In this document: positions 34,505 to 43,141 of the stretch, in pieces
Numbering within the stretch: the first letter of the stretch is position 1
Layout of the letters: each line of letters opens with the position of its first letter
NCBI RefSeq assembly: GCF_041154385.1
Contig: NZ_AP028929.1
Coordinates: 1,636,001 to 1,700,000 of the forward strand
DNA from: Streptococcus sp. SN-1
GTDB lineage: Bacteria; Bacillota; Bacilli; Lactobacillales; Streptococcaceae
Direction of reading: 5' to 3'
Length of the DNA stretch: 64,000 nucleotides
Translations under genes and position numbers: made by a program
Notes under the pieces: model-generated
Databases searched by the model: none
Told to the model about the DNA's origin: nothing
Seen by the model: only the letters and a program-made list of their open reading frames with translations

Positions 34505-36596
34505 AATACTTCAACCCTTTTAGTGTCAAAAGTAAACCAATTCCTGTCACTGTTAAGAATAGTTCCATAATCTTGTTCGAACCAGTCTTTGGTAATTTTT
34601 GTTTTACATCTACTATTTCTTTAGATTTATTAATATGATTTTCAGTTTCTCTTCCATCTCCAACTATTTTATGGTTCACTTCTTCTGTCTTATTATCTTG
34701 TTTATTGTCGATCTTGTCATTCATTTGTCTATTATCTTTACTTGAGTTAAACTCTCCGTTCTTCTGGTTACTATCAATTACATTATTTGAATTAGATTGT
34801 TTTTCATGCACATATGAACTTGTTTTAAATTTTTCCTCTTTGTTTTTTTCTTTTTCGTTTTTATCACTTAAATTATTTGTTACAATTTTGTAAAGCCCAT
34901 TCTCCGTTACAATATTGAAATTACCATCGCTATCACGTATAACAGGTTCTTTCCCATTTGCATTAGATTTGATGAATGATATATACTTACCGGATAAATT
35001 ATAAAATTGGTTATTTAAAACGGTTATTTTACCCTTTGAATCCTCAATAACAATTCCTTCTTTACCACCGAATATACTATTCTCTGACACTACTAAATTA
35101 TCACTAACTCGTAATAATTCAATATTTGGTTGTTCTGTTTCCTTAGAATTATTATTAATTACATTTTTTGTTACAGTAATATCTGATACTTTTCCTAAAT
35201 ATTCTGCACTATCTTTTGCTACTCTAATAGCCTTTGTTTTAGGATCAGAAATATAAAATGTATTTTCAGTAATAACGACTTTCTTATTTAAATCAAGTTC
35301 ATCTTTTACATTTTTATAACTAAAAGCATTTATTAAGGCTGCACCATTTTCTCTATAATGTACACTTTCTCCTTTTACTTTCTTATCAAATCTATTTCCT
35401 TTAATTAAAATATCAGTAAATCCTGTAAAACGTACACCAGAATACATCATGTTATCAAAATGATTATTTAAAATTTTAATATTAGAGGGGTTCTGTGTCG
35501 ACAATGTTTGATAGTGTGTACCAATTGCTGTTACTAATTCTCCAGATTTATCACTTTTACCAAAATATGAATTTTGAATAGTAATATTTTCAGATTTTTT
35601 CCCATCATCATTCAAGGCATAAGGAAAACCTTTTCTAGTTAATGGTTCAATCTGAATGCTCTCCTTACTTATGATTTGCCCATCCTTCATCGTTTTGGGT
35701 AAGGCTTGCCCAAGAAAACGAGAATTATCAACTAATACATTTTTCGAACCTGCAATTTGAATAGCATGCCCTTGATAACTATCCTTGAATGTTACATTTT
35801 TTATAGTTACGTTATTTGAATTCCCAATAGCAAATGCACCTGAAGAATTTATAAGTGGTAGATTTTTTGCTTTAGTTCCTTCTTCATTCAAAGCACCGTT
35901 CATATCAATCGTACCACCAGAATAACTAATATCTTCTGTTGGGCCCCATTCTACTTGCGCACCATCATCCGTAAATAAACCTGTCATAAAAACAATAGAA
36001 GGGTGATTCTTAATATTTATACCATTTAGAATGGTAGCTTTCTCATTCAATTCTAAGTGTGTATGACTTTTTAAAAAAACAATTTCTTTTACTAAATAAG
36101 TTCCTTCAGGAAAATATACATTTCCTCCACCTAGCCCTTGAGCTGCAGCATCTATTGCATCTTGAATTGCTTGTCGATCATCATGAACCCCGTCACCTAT
36201 TGCTCCATAATCTTTAACATTCAAAGCTACGTGTTCGTTCAGATTAGTACTTAAAATAGTATTCACTTCCATCCCAGAGATGTTACCCATCATAGTATCA
36301 TTTGTTATATCAGGTTTATTTTGATTAATACTCACTCCTCCATTATTATCAGTACTTAAACTTGAATTGTTATCAAGACTGAGAGTATCAGAATGGGGTT
36401 CCGCAGATAATGATGTAGATGTGCTACTCAACAAAGAGTTCATTTGCATATTATCTTTAGACGAAGAAGTTTCACCAACTACTTCATTAGCTAAAACACT
36501 TTGTGTTCCAATAAATAAAACCGCTAAGAGAACTGAGCAAACTCCCACCTTAGACTTACGAATAGAGAAAACCTCATTTTGTTGAAAAGATTTCAT
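34488..36596 (-). CDS. LPXTG cell-wall-anchored right-handed beta-helix (pectate-lyase-fold) protein
   Basis: A 702-residue surface protein. Signal peptide with an FSIRKSKVGVCSVLLA motif (YSIRK type), a Ser/Asn-rich linker, then the pectate-lyase_3 lead-in VKDYGAIGDGVHDDRQAIQ (about 125-145) and a long series of beta-helix rungs (NVTIKNVTF, NILVKGNRF-like repeats) to about residue 570. A charged Lys/Asn/Glu-rich spacer and LPKTG (668-672), hydrophobic segment and Lys-rich tail follow, for sortase anchoring. Likely a polysaccharide lyase/hydrolase or binder; the substrate is unknown. ATG at 36596 follows GGAGG; an upstream TTG is rejected. Confidence 0.92.
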   Translation of the reverse strand: MKSFQQNEVFSIRKSKVGVCSVLLAVLFIGTQSVLANEVVGETSSSKDNMQMNSLLSSTSTSLSAEPHSDTLSLDNNSSLSTDNNGGVSINQNKPDITNDTMMGNISGMEVNTILSTNLNEHVALNVKDYGAIGDGVHDDRQAIQDAIDAAAQGLGGGNVYFPEGTYLVKEIVFLKSHTHLELNEKATILNGINIKNHPSIVFMTGLFTDDGAQVEWGPTEDISYSGGTIDMNGALNEEGTKAKNLPLINSSGAFAIGNSNNVTIKNVTFKDSYQGHAIQIAGSKNVLVDNSRFLGQALPKTMKDGQIISKESIQIEPLTRKGFPYALNDDGKKSENITIQNSYFGKSDKSGELVTAIGTHYQTLSTQNPSNIKILNNHFDNMMYSGVRFTGFTDILIKGNRFDKKVKGESVHYRENGAALINAFSYKNVKDELDLNKKVVITENTFYISDPKTKAIRVAKDSAEYLGKVSDITVTKNVINNNSKETEQPNIELLRVSDNLVVSENSIFGGKEGIVIEDSKGKITVLNNQFYNLSGKYISFIKSNANGKEPVIRDSDGNFNIVTENGLYKIVTNNLSDKNEKEKNKEEKFKTSSYVHEKQSNSNNVIDSNQKNGEFNSSKDNRQMNDKIDNKQDNKTEEVNHKIVGDGRETENHINKSKEIVDVKQKLPKTGSNKIMELFLTVTGIGLLLTLKGLKYYGKDK

Positions 36597-36660
36597 ATTA
36601 GCCTCCAATTAAAAATATTATGTCCTAATTTAATATTCATATAAATTCCATACCAGAAAA

Positions 36661-36711
36661 TGACACCGCTGTCATTTTCTTTATAATATATTTTTAAATC
36701 AAAATTGTCAA
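36661..36711 (-). promoter_or_regulatory. operon B promoter with LacI-type operator
   Basis: Minus strand -35 TTGACA (36706-36711), 17-bp spacer, -10 TATTAT (36683-36688). Eight bases downstream is TGACAGCGGTGTCA (36661-36674), the same operator as in front of operon A with different centre bases. A TGAAAGCG-containing, cre-like sequence lies about 15-30 bp upstream of the -35 (36738-36751). Confidence 0.85.
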
Positions 36712-37517
36712 GGAATAACACAATAAAATATCAAAATTGTGAAAGCGTGACCATTTATATATCTAACCATACTTCTAATAATTCTTTAGCCTTCCATTCA
36801 AAAGTGATTACTATCTTTCTTAGCTTGAACATAAAAATATCCTATTCACTGTATTTAAAGCATGTTGATATCTCGTAAAATACTAATTTATAAATACAAA
36901 AACAAATATCTTGTCATGCAAGCATTCACCAGGTATATTTACATGAATATCGTTCATATAGCGGATTGAAATCAAAACAATACAATATATTTCTTAAATA
37001 GATTTTCTATAAAAGCTAAATTCAAGCTCTATAAAAATAGACGCAGTTCTTCTAAAATACTGGAATAGGACATATAGATCATTGTAGACACGTATTTTAT
37101 AGATTATTTCAAAAGAATGACTAGAACATGAAAAATAGTCTCAAAACTTTGAACAATATTCTGAAAACAAAAAAGAAAGACGCGAGTTTCCACAACCTCA
37201 TTCGTGGAAACTCGCGTCTTTCAAAAAATAGGGTGAATTGAAAACTAGAACAAGACACTACATTTTCTAAATGATGCCTAATAAAAATTCTAAATGCTAC
37301 ACCAAATTGCTCACATCTCATTTCAAACCATACAGTATATTGAAACTATAAGAGTACACCTTTGCTTCTAAAATATTGCTAGAAATTAATTTGACTATCC
37401 TGATTGATTTGTCCTGTTTTTATTTCATTTTACTATAGGACTTTCAATTGAAAACAACAGTTTTACACTCAATTAGACTTTTTAGAAACAGAATCACTAT
37501 TACTTGACTGTAGTTTG
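36712..37517. other. gene-free stretch with one strong hairpin
   Basis: About 800 bp without a credible gene. Short frames such as 36755-36832 (minus, reading MFKLRKIVITFEWKAKELLE...) may be relics of a lost gene. The only clear structure is the 19-bp perfect stem at 37175-37222. AT-rich; it separates the accessory locus from the teichoic-acid genes. Confidence 0.6.
37175..37222 (-). terminator. very strong 19-bp hairpin terminator
   Basis: Left arm 37175-37193 (GAAAGACGCGAGTTTCCAC) and right arm 37204-37222 are perfectly complementary with a 10-base loop. On the minus strand it is followed by TTTTTTGTTTT. It would terminate the transcript from 37518-39479, leaving a 3' UTR of about 300 nt. 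GC-rich stem in an AT-rich region. Confidence 0.8.
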
Positions 37518-38744
37518 TCATTTTTTTGATGAAGTTAGCACTTTTTCAGAAACTGTTTTGAAAGTCTCAATGATATAGTCCACTTCTTCATCGCTTAGTT
37601 TAGTATGAAGAGGGAGCGTAATTTCATTTTCAAAGAAGGCATAGGCCTTAGGATAGTTCGCCATATCAAAGCCAAGATTCTTATAGGCTGTCAAGAGCGG
37701 AAGTGGTTTGTAGTGTACATTACTTGCAATTCCTGCTTTGGCCAATTCTTGGATGATGAGATTGCGTTCTTCTAAGCTTGCTCCTTCTACATGGGTGATG
37801 TAGAGGTGACGTGAAGATTCGACAGTTTCAGTCTTGTGTGCCAATGGATGGATACGAGAACCTGCAAAACCACTATCATAGCGGTCCACGATGTCCTTAC
37901 GACGGCCAAGCAAACCAGAGTAACGGTCCAATTGTACCAAACCAAGGGAAGCCATGATATCAGTCATATTGCACTTGTAGGCTGGTGTGACGATATCGTA
38001 TTCCCATGAACCTAACTGCATCTTAGCCAGGGCATCCTTTGTTTGACCATGAAGGGAAAGGATTTGGAATTCCTTGTACATTTCTTCGTCATCAATCGCT
38101 GGATTGGCTTTCCAAGTGGCACTTCCACCCTCCGCAGTTGTAAAGTTCTTAACGGCGTGGAATGAGAAGGAAGTAAAGTCCGCGATTGATCCAGCTGGTT
38201 GTCCTTTATAAGTAGACCCCAAAGCGTGGGCACTATCAGAAACAATCACAATACGGTTAAAGGCCTTTTGCCACTTGCTTGAAGCAGTAAAGAGATCACG
38301 TTTTTTCTCCACAACTTGGAACAAACGATCATAGTCGCAAACAATCCCTGCGAGCTCTACTGGGATGATCACCTTGGTCTTTTCAGTGATAGCTTGCTCA
38401 AGCAAGTCATAGTCCATCTCAAACGTATCTGCTTGAATATCCACCATGACAGGGGTTGCCCCTACGTGAGTGATAACACTACATGAAGCTGTATAGGTCA
38501 TGGCTGGAACGATGACTTCATCACCAGGTCCAACTTCCAAGACGCGCAAAATCAACTCAAGCGCGGCAGTCGCAGAGTTAAGACAGACAGTCTTGGGCGT
38601 CTGTGTGTATTGAGACAAGCGACGCTCCAGTTCTTTGGTCTTAGGACCTGTTGTAATCCAACCAGAACGCAGGGTATCCGCTACTTCAGCAATTTCTGCT
38701 TCCGTAATATCGGGTGGTGAAAATGGAATATTGTAATTTGGCAT
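37518..38744 (-). CDS. DegT/DnrJ-family sugar aminotransferase (proposed AATGal synthesis)
   Basis: A 408-residue PLP aminotransferase of nucleotide sugars. The PLP lysine is K199 in SFHAVKNFTTAEGG, with the N-terminal RSGWITTGPKTKELE and CLNSATAALEL blocks. Pneumococcal homologs next to the sugar transferase that follows are assigned to synthesis of the 2-acetamido-4-amino-2,4,6-trideoxygalactose (AATGal) unit of teichoic acid; I base that on genomic context known to me. The ATG at 38744 has an AAGGAG ribosome site. Confidence 0.88.
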   Translation of the reverse strand: MPNYNIPFSPPDITEAEIAEVADTLRSGWITTGPKTKELERRLSQYTQTPKTVCLNSATAALELILRVLEVGPGDEVIVPAMTYTASCSVITHVGATPVMVDIQADTFEMDYDLLEQAITEKTKVIIPVELAGIVCDYDRLFQVVEKKRDLFTASSKWQKAFNRIVIVSDSAHALGSTYKGQPAGSIADFTSFSFHAVKNFTTAEGGSATWKANPAIDDEEMYKEFQILSLHGQTKDALAKMQLGSWEYDIVTPAYKCNMTDIMASLGLVQLDRYSGLLGRRKDIVDRYDSGFAGSRIHPLAHKTETVESSRHLYITHVEGASLEERNLIIQELAKAGIASNVHYKPLPLLTAYKNLGFDMANYPKAYAFFENEITLPLHTKLSDEEVDYIIETFKTVSEKVLTSSKK

Positions 38745-38786
38745 TGATTTGCTCCTTTTATCTGTACTCATTCTCTCATGACTACT

Positions 38787-39479
38787 TTATTTTAGCACTT
38801 CAAACACGGTTTGAAACATGATTTTGATGTCTCCAAGGAAACTAAACTCTCGGAGATAGGCAAGGTTATAGCGCATCTTTTCAGGGAGGACATGTTCAAC
38901 ATAGGCTTGGTCAACTGACAGTCCTTTCTCCGTCATTTGACTGATGATCGTATCCTCATCCTTATAGTTGATGCTGGCTGGAGAGGTAATCCCTGCTGGT
39001 AAAAGCAAGGTCGCCATCATTTCAGGGCTATACTGCTCTGTGTAACGTGGAACTTCAGGACGCGTCCCTACAAAGGACATCTCGCCTTTAAGAACATTGA
39101 TCAGTTGAGGCAGTTCATCCAAACGGACACGGCGGATAAAATTGCCAACCTTGGTAATGCGGCTATCGTTAGCAGAAGTCACCAGACTCCCTTTTTTATC
39201 CGCATCCGTCACCATGGTACGAAACTTCCAAATCTTGAAAGGACGGTTGTACTGGGTCACGCGCTCTTGCTTGTAAATCACTGGCCCCTTGCTATCCAAC
39301 TTGATCCATATGCTCAAGATGAGAAAGATAGGAGAGGTCAGAATCAGCAAAACTACGGCTAGAACCCAGTCCAAACAACGCTTGAAAATCAACGAACCCT
39401 TCCTTTTAGAGACAAGCTGGTAGTAAGACTCAACCTCGCTTGATTTCATTTCCACGGGCAAGTCTTCCCATTTCAGCAT
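38787..39479 (-). CDS. undecaprenyl-phosphate sugar-1-phosphate transferase (proposed teichoic acid initiation)
   Basis: A 230-residue polyprenyl-phosphate sugar transferase. It has one N-terminal membrane segment (CLDWVLAVVLLILTSPIFLI) and the catalytic domain KLDSKGPVIYKQERV, FKIWKFRTM, RVRLDELPQLINVLKGEMSFVGTRPE. In pneumococcus this gene, next to the aminotransferase, is proposed to place AATGal-1-phosphate on undecaprenyl phosphate as the first teichoic acid step. It is 42 bp upstream of that aminotransferase in one operon. Confidence 0.88.
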   Translation of the reverse strand: MLKWEDLPVEMKSSEVESYYQLVSKRKGSLIFKRCLDWVLAVVLLILTSPIFLILSIWIKLDSKGPVIYKQERVTQYNRPFKIWKFRTMVTDADKKGSLVTSANDSRITKVGNFIRRVRLDELPQLINVLKGEMSFVGTRPEVPRYTEQYSPEMMATLLLPAGITSPASINYKDEDTIISQMTEKGLSVDQAYVEHVLPEKMRYNLAYLREFSFLGDIKIMFQTVFEVLK

Positions 39480-39585
39480 GCTGTTTCTCCTTTGTTTTTA
39501 TTATACTATTTATCAACATTTTTCATTATACCACAAAATGGAAAAGGCGGTGAAAGAAATCTGTAATTTGAAGGATTTCCTTCTT

Positions 39586-39610
39586 ATGCTCAATGAAAAT
39601 CAAAGAGTAT
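39586..39610. repeat. truncated BOX element end
   Basis: TGCTCAATGAAAATCAAAGAG matches the outer end of boxA as in the full BOX at 45683-45787; the rest of the element is missing. It abuts the stop codon of the ABC exporter gene. Confidence 0.7.
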
Positions 39611-41352
39611 TAGGACATGGCCCCTGCTTGCAAACTATACATCTTGTGATAGGTTCCTCCCAATCCCAAAAGTTCCTCATGGGTTCCGCTCTCGATAATG
39701 CGCCCCTTGTCCAAAACATAGATGCAGTTGGCGTCTTGGATAGTAGAAAGGCGGTGGGCGATGGCAATGGTTGTCCGCCCCTGTCTCATCTTAGCCAGTG
39801 AATCTTGAACCAGACTTTCTGTTTCAGAGTCAATATTGGCTGTCGCTTCATCTAAAATCAAGATTTTAGGCTGACTGGCGACTGTTCTGGCAAAGGCAAG
39901 AAGCTGGCGCTGTCCAGTAGAAAAGCTCGAACCACGCTCGGAAACGGGTGCATCATAGCCTAAAGGAAGTTCTTGAATAAAAGAATCTGCATCCACGAAG
40001 GCTGCCGCAGCCTGGACCTGCTCATCACTGATCTCTTGGTACATGGCGATATTGGACTTAATAGTCCCATGATAGAGGAAGGGATCCTGCAAGACTAGAC
40101 CGATATTTTTTCTCAACTCTTCCTGACTGTAGTTCCTGATATCCACATCATCCAAGAGAACTCGCCCTGACTGGAATTCATAAAAGCGCATGAGAACATT
40201 GATAATCGAAGATTTCCCAGAACCTGTATGCCCCACAAAAGCAATGGTCTCACCCTTGTTAACCGAAAAGGAAATATCATCCAGAATCGGATGTTTGCCA
40301 TCATATGAGAAACACACATGTTCAAAACGTATATTGCCTTCTTGGATTTTGGCTTGCCCATCTTTCTGAAGAGGTTCATAGGTCCTCTCGTCTATCAGGG
40401 CAAAGACACGACCTGCAGAAACCATAGAAGTTTGAAGGGTTGAAAAGTTTTGCGTCACCTCAATCAAGGGGTCAAAGAGACGATTGATATACTGGATAAA
40501 GGCATACATGGTCCCGGCCGTTATTCCCAGATAAAGTCCACGATAGCCAAAATAAGCCATCAAGACCGCATAACCTAAGAGTTTCAGCAAACTCATGGCA
40601 GGTCTCAAAAAGAGGGCATCCAAGGCTACAGAACGGTTGGCGTAGACCAAGTGTTCTCGGTTGATCTCATCAAATTCCGCCTGCAGGCGTTTCTCTTGAT
40701 TAAAGGCTTGGATTATTCTGATTCCTTCGATATTTTCAGCCAGCTTGCTATTGATATCTGACAAGAGACTTCTGGTTCTCTCAATGATTTTCACTGATTT
40801 TTTCCGATAGAGATTGACCAAAAGGAAAATCAAGGGGAGAAAGAGCAAGACTAATACTGTCAAACGAAAATCCAATACCAACATGGTATAAAGAGTTGTC
40901 AGAAAGATGAAAACTGCTGAGATAAAGCTAGATAAAATCCCCGAAAACATATCACTGATAGTCTCGGTGTCATTTGTCAAACGAGAGACGATAGAGCCTG
41001 CTGGCGTCTTGTCAAAATAAGACATGCCCAGCTTCTCCATATTGGCAAAGGCATCGCGACGAATATCCCTTACAATACTGTAGGATACCCTCGCAAAGAG
41101 AAGATTGCCGACATACTGGACCAGAGTTTGTAGGATATAAAGGCCATAGTAGGCCAGTAAAACGGTCACAGCAAGTTGGTTGAGATTGCTGAGATACTGG
41201 TCAATAAAGTGGGAAGCCACAAGGGGAATGACACTTTTGATGACCGTCGTCGCTAGGAGAAAACTGAGGGCCAAAAAGGTCAGGAGTCCATAAGGCTTGA
41301 GATAAGACATCAAGCGCTTCAATACAGTCCATTGTTCTTTCTTATTCTGCAT
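39610..41352 (-). CDS. ABC exporter half-transporter, subunit 2
   Basis: A 580-residue half-transporter with six membrane helices (residues ~20-300) and an ATPase domain. Walker A GHTGSGKSS, signature region SFSTGQRQLL (altered from LSGGQ), Walker B ILILDEATANID and the H-switch IAHRLST are present. With the overlapping upstream gene it should form a heterodimer of the multidrug/lipid exporter type. The degenerate signature in this subunit is typical of asymmetric heterodimers. Substrate unknown. Confidence 0.9.
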   Translation of the reverse strand: MQNKKEQWTVLKRLMSYLKPYGLLTFLALSFLLATTVIKSVIPLVASHFIDQYLSNLNQLAVTVLLAYYGLYILQTLVQYVGNLLFARVSYSIVRDIRRDAFANMEKLGMSYFDKTPAGSIVSRLTNDTETISDMFSGILSSFISAVFIFLTTLYTMLVLDFRLTVLVLLFLPLIFLLVNLYRKKSVKIIERTRSLLSDINSKLAENIEGIRIIQAFNQEKRLQAEFDEINREHLVYANRSVALDALFLRPAMSLLKLLGYAVLMAYFGYRGLYLGITAGTMYAFIQYINRLFDPLIEVTQNFSTLQTSMVSAGRVFALIDERTYEPLQKDGQAKIQEGNIRFEHVCFSYDGKHPILDDISFSVNKGETIAFVGHTGSGKSSIINVLMRFYEFQSGRVLLDDVDIRNYSQEELRKNIGLVLQDPFLYHGTIKSNIAMYQEISDEQVQAAAAFVDADSFIQELPLGYDAPVSERGSSFSTGQRQLLAFARTVASQPKILILDEATANIDSETESLVQDSLAKMRQGRTTIAIAHRLSTIQDANCIYVLDKGRIIESGTHEELLGLGGTYHKMYSLQAGAMS

Positions 41353-43087
41353 CTTCTTCTCCCTTCATTTCCAACTGCTGAGACTGGTAGGTTTGGGCAT
41401 ACCAGCCATCTAGAGTTAGCAGTTCTTCGTGCGTTCCCCGTTCGATAATTTGACCATTTTGCAGAACCAAAATCAAATCTGCATGGACAACTGCACTAAG
41501 GCGATGAGCTGTGATAATGGTTGTCTTGTCCTTTCGCGTCTCCTTGAGGTTGTCAATAATCGCATACTCCGTCTTGGCATCCACGGCCGACAAAGAATCA
41601 TCCAAAATCAAGATATCAGGGTCTAAAATCATAGCCCGACTCATGGCCAGACGCTGCTTTTGACCACCAGAAAGACTGACTCCCTTTTCACCAATCAGTG
41701 TATCAAATCCTTGAGGCATGGCTACAATGTCTTGGTAAACTTGGGCTAGCTTAGTCGCTTCCTCGACCGCTGAAAGGGGCAAGTTAGGTTTGCCAAAGCG
41801 GATATTGTCTAAAATCGAAGTCGCAAAGAGGAACTGGTCCTGAGGGACATAGCCCATAAGACTGCGAAGATCTGTCAGACGATAGTCACGAATATCGTGG
41901 CCATTCAGATAAATGGCTCCTTTATCCACATCGTATTCACGCAAGAGGAGTTTGATCAAGGACGTTTTTCCAGAGCCTGTCTGACCAACCAAGCCCAGGG
42001 TTTGCCCTTTTTCTAAACTAAAGTGAATATCCGTCAGTGTTTCCTCATTTTCAAATGCAAAGCTATCAATGGCATACTGCAAGCGCCCATTTTCAATACT
42101 GTCTAGAGGAAACTCAGGGTCTTGTACAGGTGATTCCTGAGACAAAAGTTCCTCAATCCGCTGATAGGAAACCTTCCCTCGCTGAGTGATATTAAAGAGG
42201 AAACCAATAGCCATAAGAGGCCAAACCAGCATATCCAAGTAGCTGATAAAGGTGACCAGATTCCCAACCGTGATTTGCCCTTTCTGAACCATCAAGGAGC
42301 CGACCAAGAGGGTTAAAACATAGGAAGAACCAACAAACAAGAGAACCATGGGGTCAAAGAGACTATCGTATTTCATGGTTTGGAGGTTCTTTTGGAAGGT
42401 CAATTCATTGACTTCCTGAAAGGACTTCAACTCATCTGCCTGATAACCGAAAGACTTGGTCACTTTAATACCTGATACAGACTCCTGTACCTTATTATTA
42501 AGTTCGGAAAAGGCAGCCTGTGATTCGCCAAAAGCCTTGTGGGTCTTTCTCCCTAGACGACTGGTCGCATAAGCCATGAAAGGTAAGGGTAAAATGGCAA
42601 CTAGGGTCATTTGCCACGAAATGCTAAAGAGCATGGTCAGCAAGGTCACCAAAGCCGTGATAGAAGCATCCACCGCAGACATAACACCGCCTCCTGCCAG
42701 ACGAGTCAAGGCATTGATATCGTTGGTTGCGTGTGCCATCAAGTCCCCCGTCCGATAGGTTTGATAAAAAGCTGGAGACATTCTTGTGAAATGCTCAAAC
42801 AAGCGAGACCGCATAATCTGTCCCAAACGGTAGGAAGTCCCTAGAATATACATACGCCAAACATAGCGTAGATAGTACATCCCAAAGGCAGCAAGAAGCA
42901 AGTAAAATAGGTCAAGAAGGAGGTCCTGCTGGGTTAATTGCCCCGATGTGATGGCATCAATGACCCGCCCCATGACCATAGGTGGAATAAGATTGAGGAC
43001 GGAAACCAAGACCAAGGCCACAATCCCGACTAGATAACGGCGTTTTTCTAACTTGAAAAACCACCAAAGTTTTTGAATAATGGACAT
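41342..43087 (-). CDS. ABC exporter half-transporter, subunit 1
   Basis: A 581-residue half-transporter: six membrane helices then an ATPase domain with Walker A GQTGSGKTS, intact signature LSGGQKQR, Walker B ILILDDSLSAVD and ITAHRLSA. The Walker B aspartate replaces the catalytic glutamate (ILDDS instead of ILDEA), the usual degenerate site of a heterodimeric exporter. It overlaps the second subunit by 11 bp. The ATG at 43087 follows AAAGGGA. Related pairs export drugs, peptides or lipids. Confidence 0.9.
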   Translation of the reverse strand: MSIIQKLWWFFKLEKRRYLVGIVALVLVSVLNLIPPMVMGRVIDAITSGQLTQQDLLLDLFYLLLAAFGMYYLRYVWRMYILGTSYRLGQIMRSRLFEHFTRMSPAFYQTYRTGDLMAHATNDINALTRLAGGGVMSAVDASITALVTLLTMLFSISWQMTLVAILPLPFMAYATSRLGRKTHKAFGESQAAFSELNNKVQESVSGIKVTKSFGYQADELKSFQEVNELTFQKNLQTMKYDSLFDPMVLLFVGSSYVLTLLVGSLMVQKGQITVGNLVTFISYLDMLVWPLMAIGFLFNITQRGKVSYQRIEELLSQESPVQDPEFPLDSIENGRLQYAIDSFAFENEETLTDIHFSLEKGQTLGLVGQTGSGKTSLIKLLLREYDVDKGAIYLNGHDIRDYRLTDLRSLMGYVPQDQFLFATSILDNIRFGKPNLPLSAVEEATKLAQVYQDIVAMPQGFDTLIGEKGVSLSGGQKQRLAMSRAMILDPDILILDDSLSAVDAKTEYAIIDNLKETRKDKTTIITAHRLSAVVHADLILVLQNGQIIERGTHEELLTLDGWYAQTYQSQQLEMKGEEDAE

Positions 43088-43108
43088 AAAATCCCTTTCT
43101 GATTGCAA

Positions 43109-43139
43109 ATAGAAACCTGAGGCCAAGACCCCAGGTTTT
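43109..43139 (-). terminator. hairpin between DUF421 gene and ABC exporter
   Basis: AAACCTGAGG and CCCCAGGTTT pair around a short loop just after the DUF421 stop. It has a T-run on the plus strand and a partial one on the minus strand, so it likely limits read-through between the two units. Confidence 0.6.
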
Positions 43140-43141
43140 TC

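Noticed and set aside
36755..36832. Minus-strand frame reading MFKLRKIVITFEWKAKELLE and a few more residues
   Set aside because: It looks protein-like but is only 25 codons long, without a ribosome site; at most a relic.
37121..37321. Minus-strand ORF of 66 codons
   Set aside because: It reads through a perfect 19-bp terminator hairpin and has no family resemblance.
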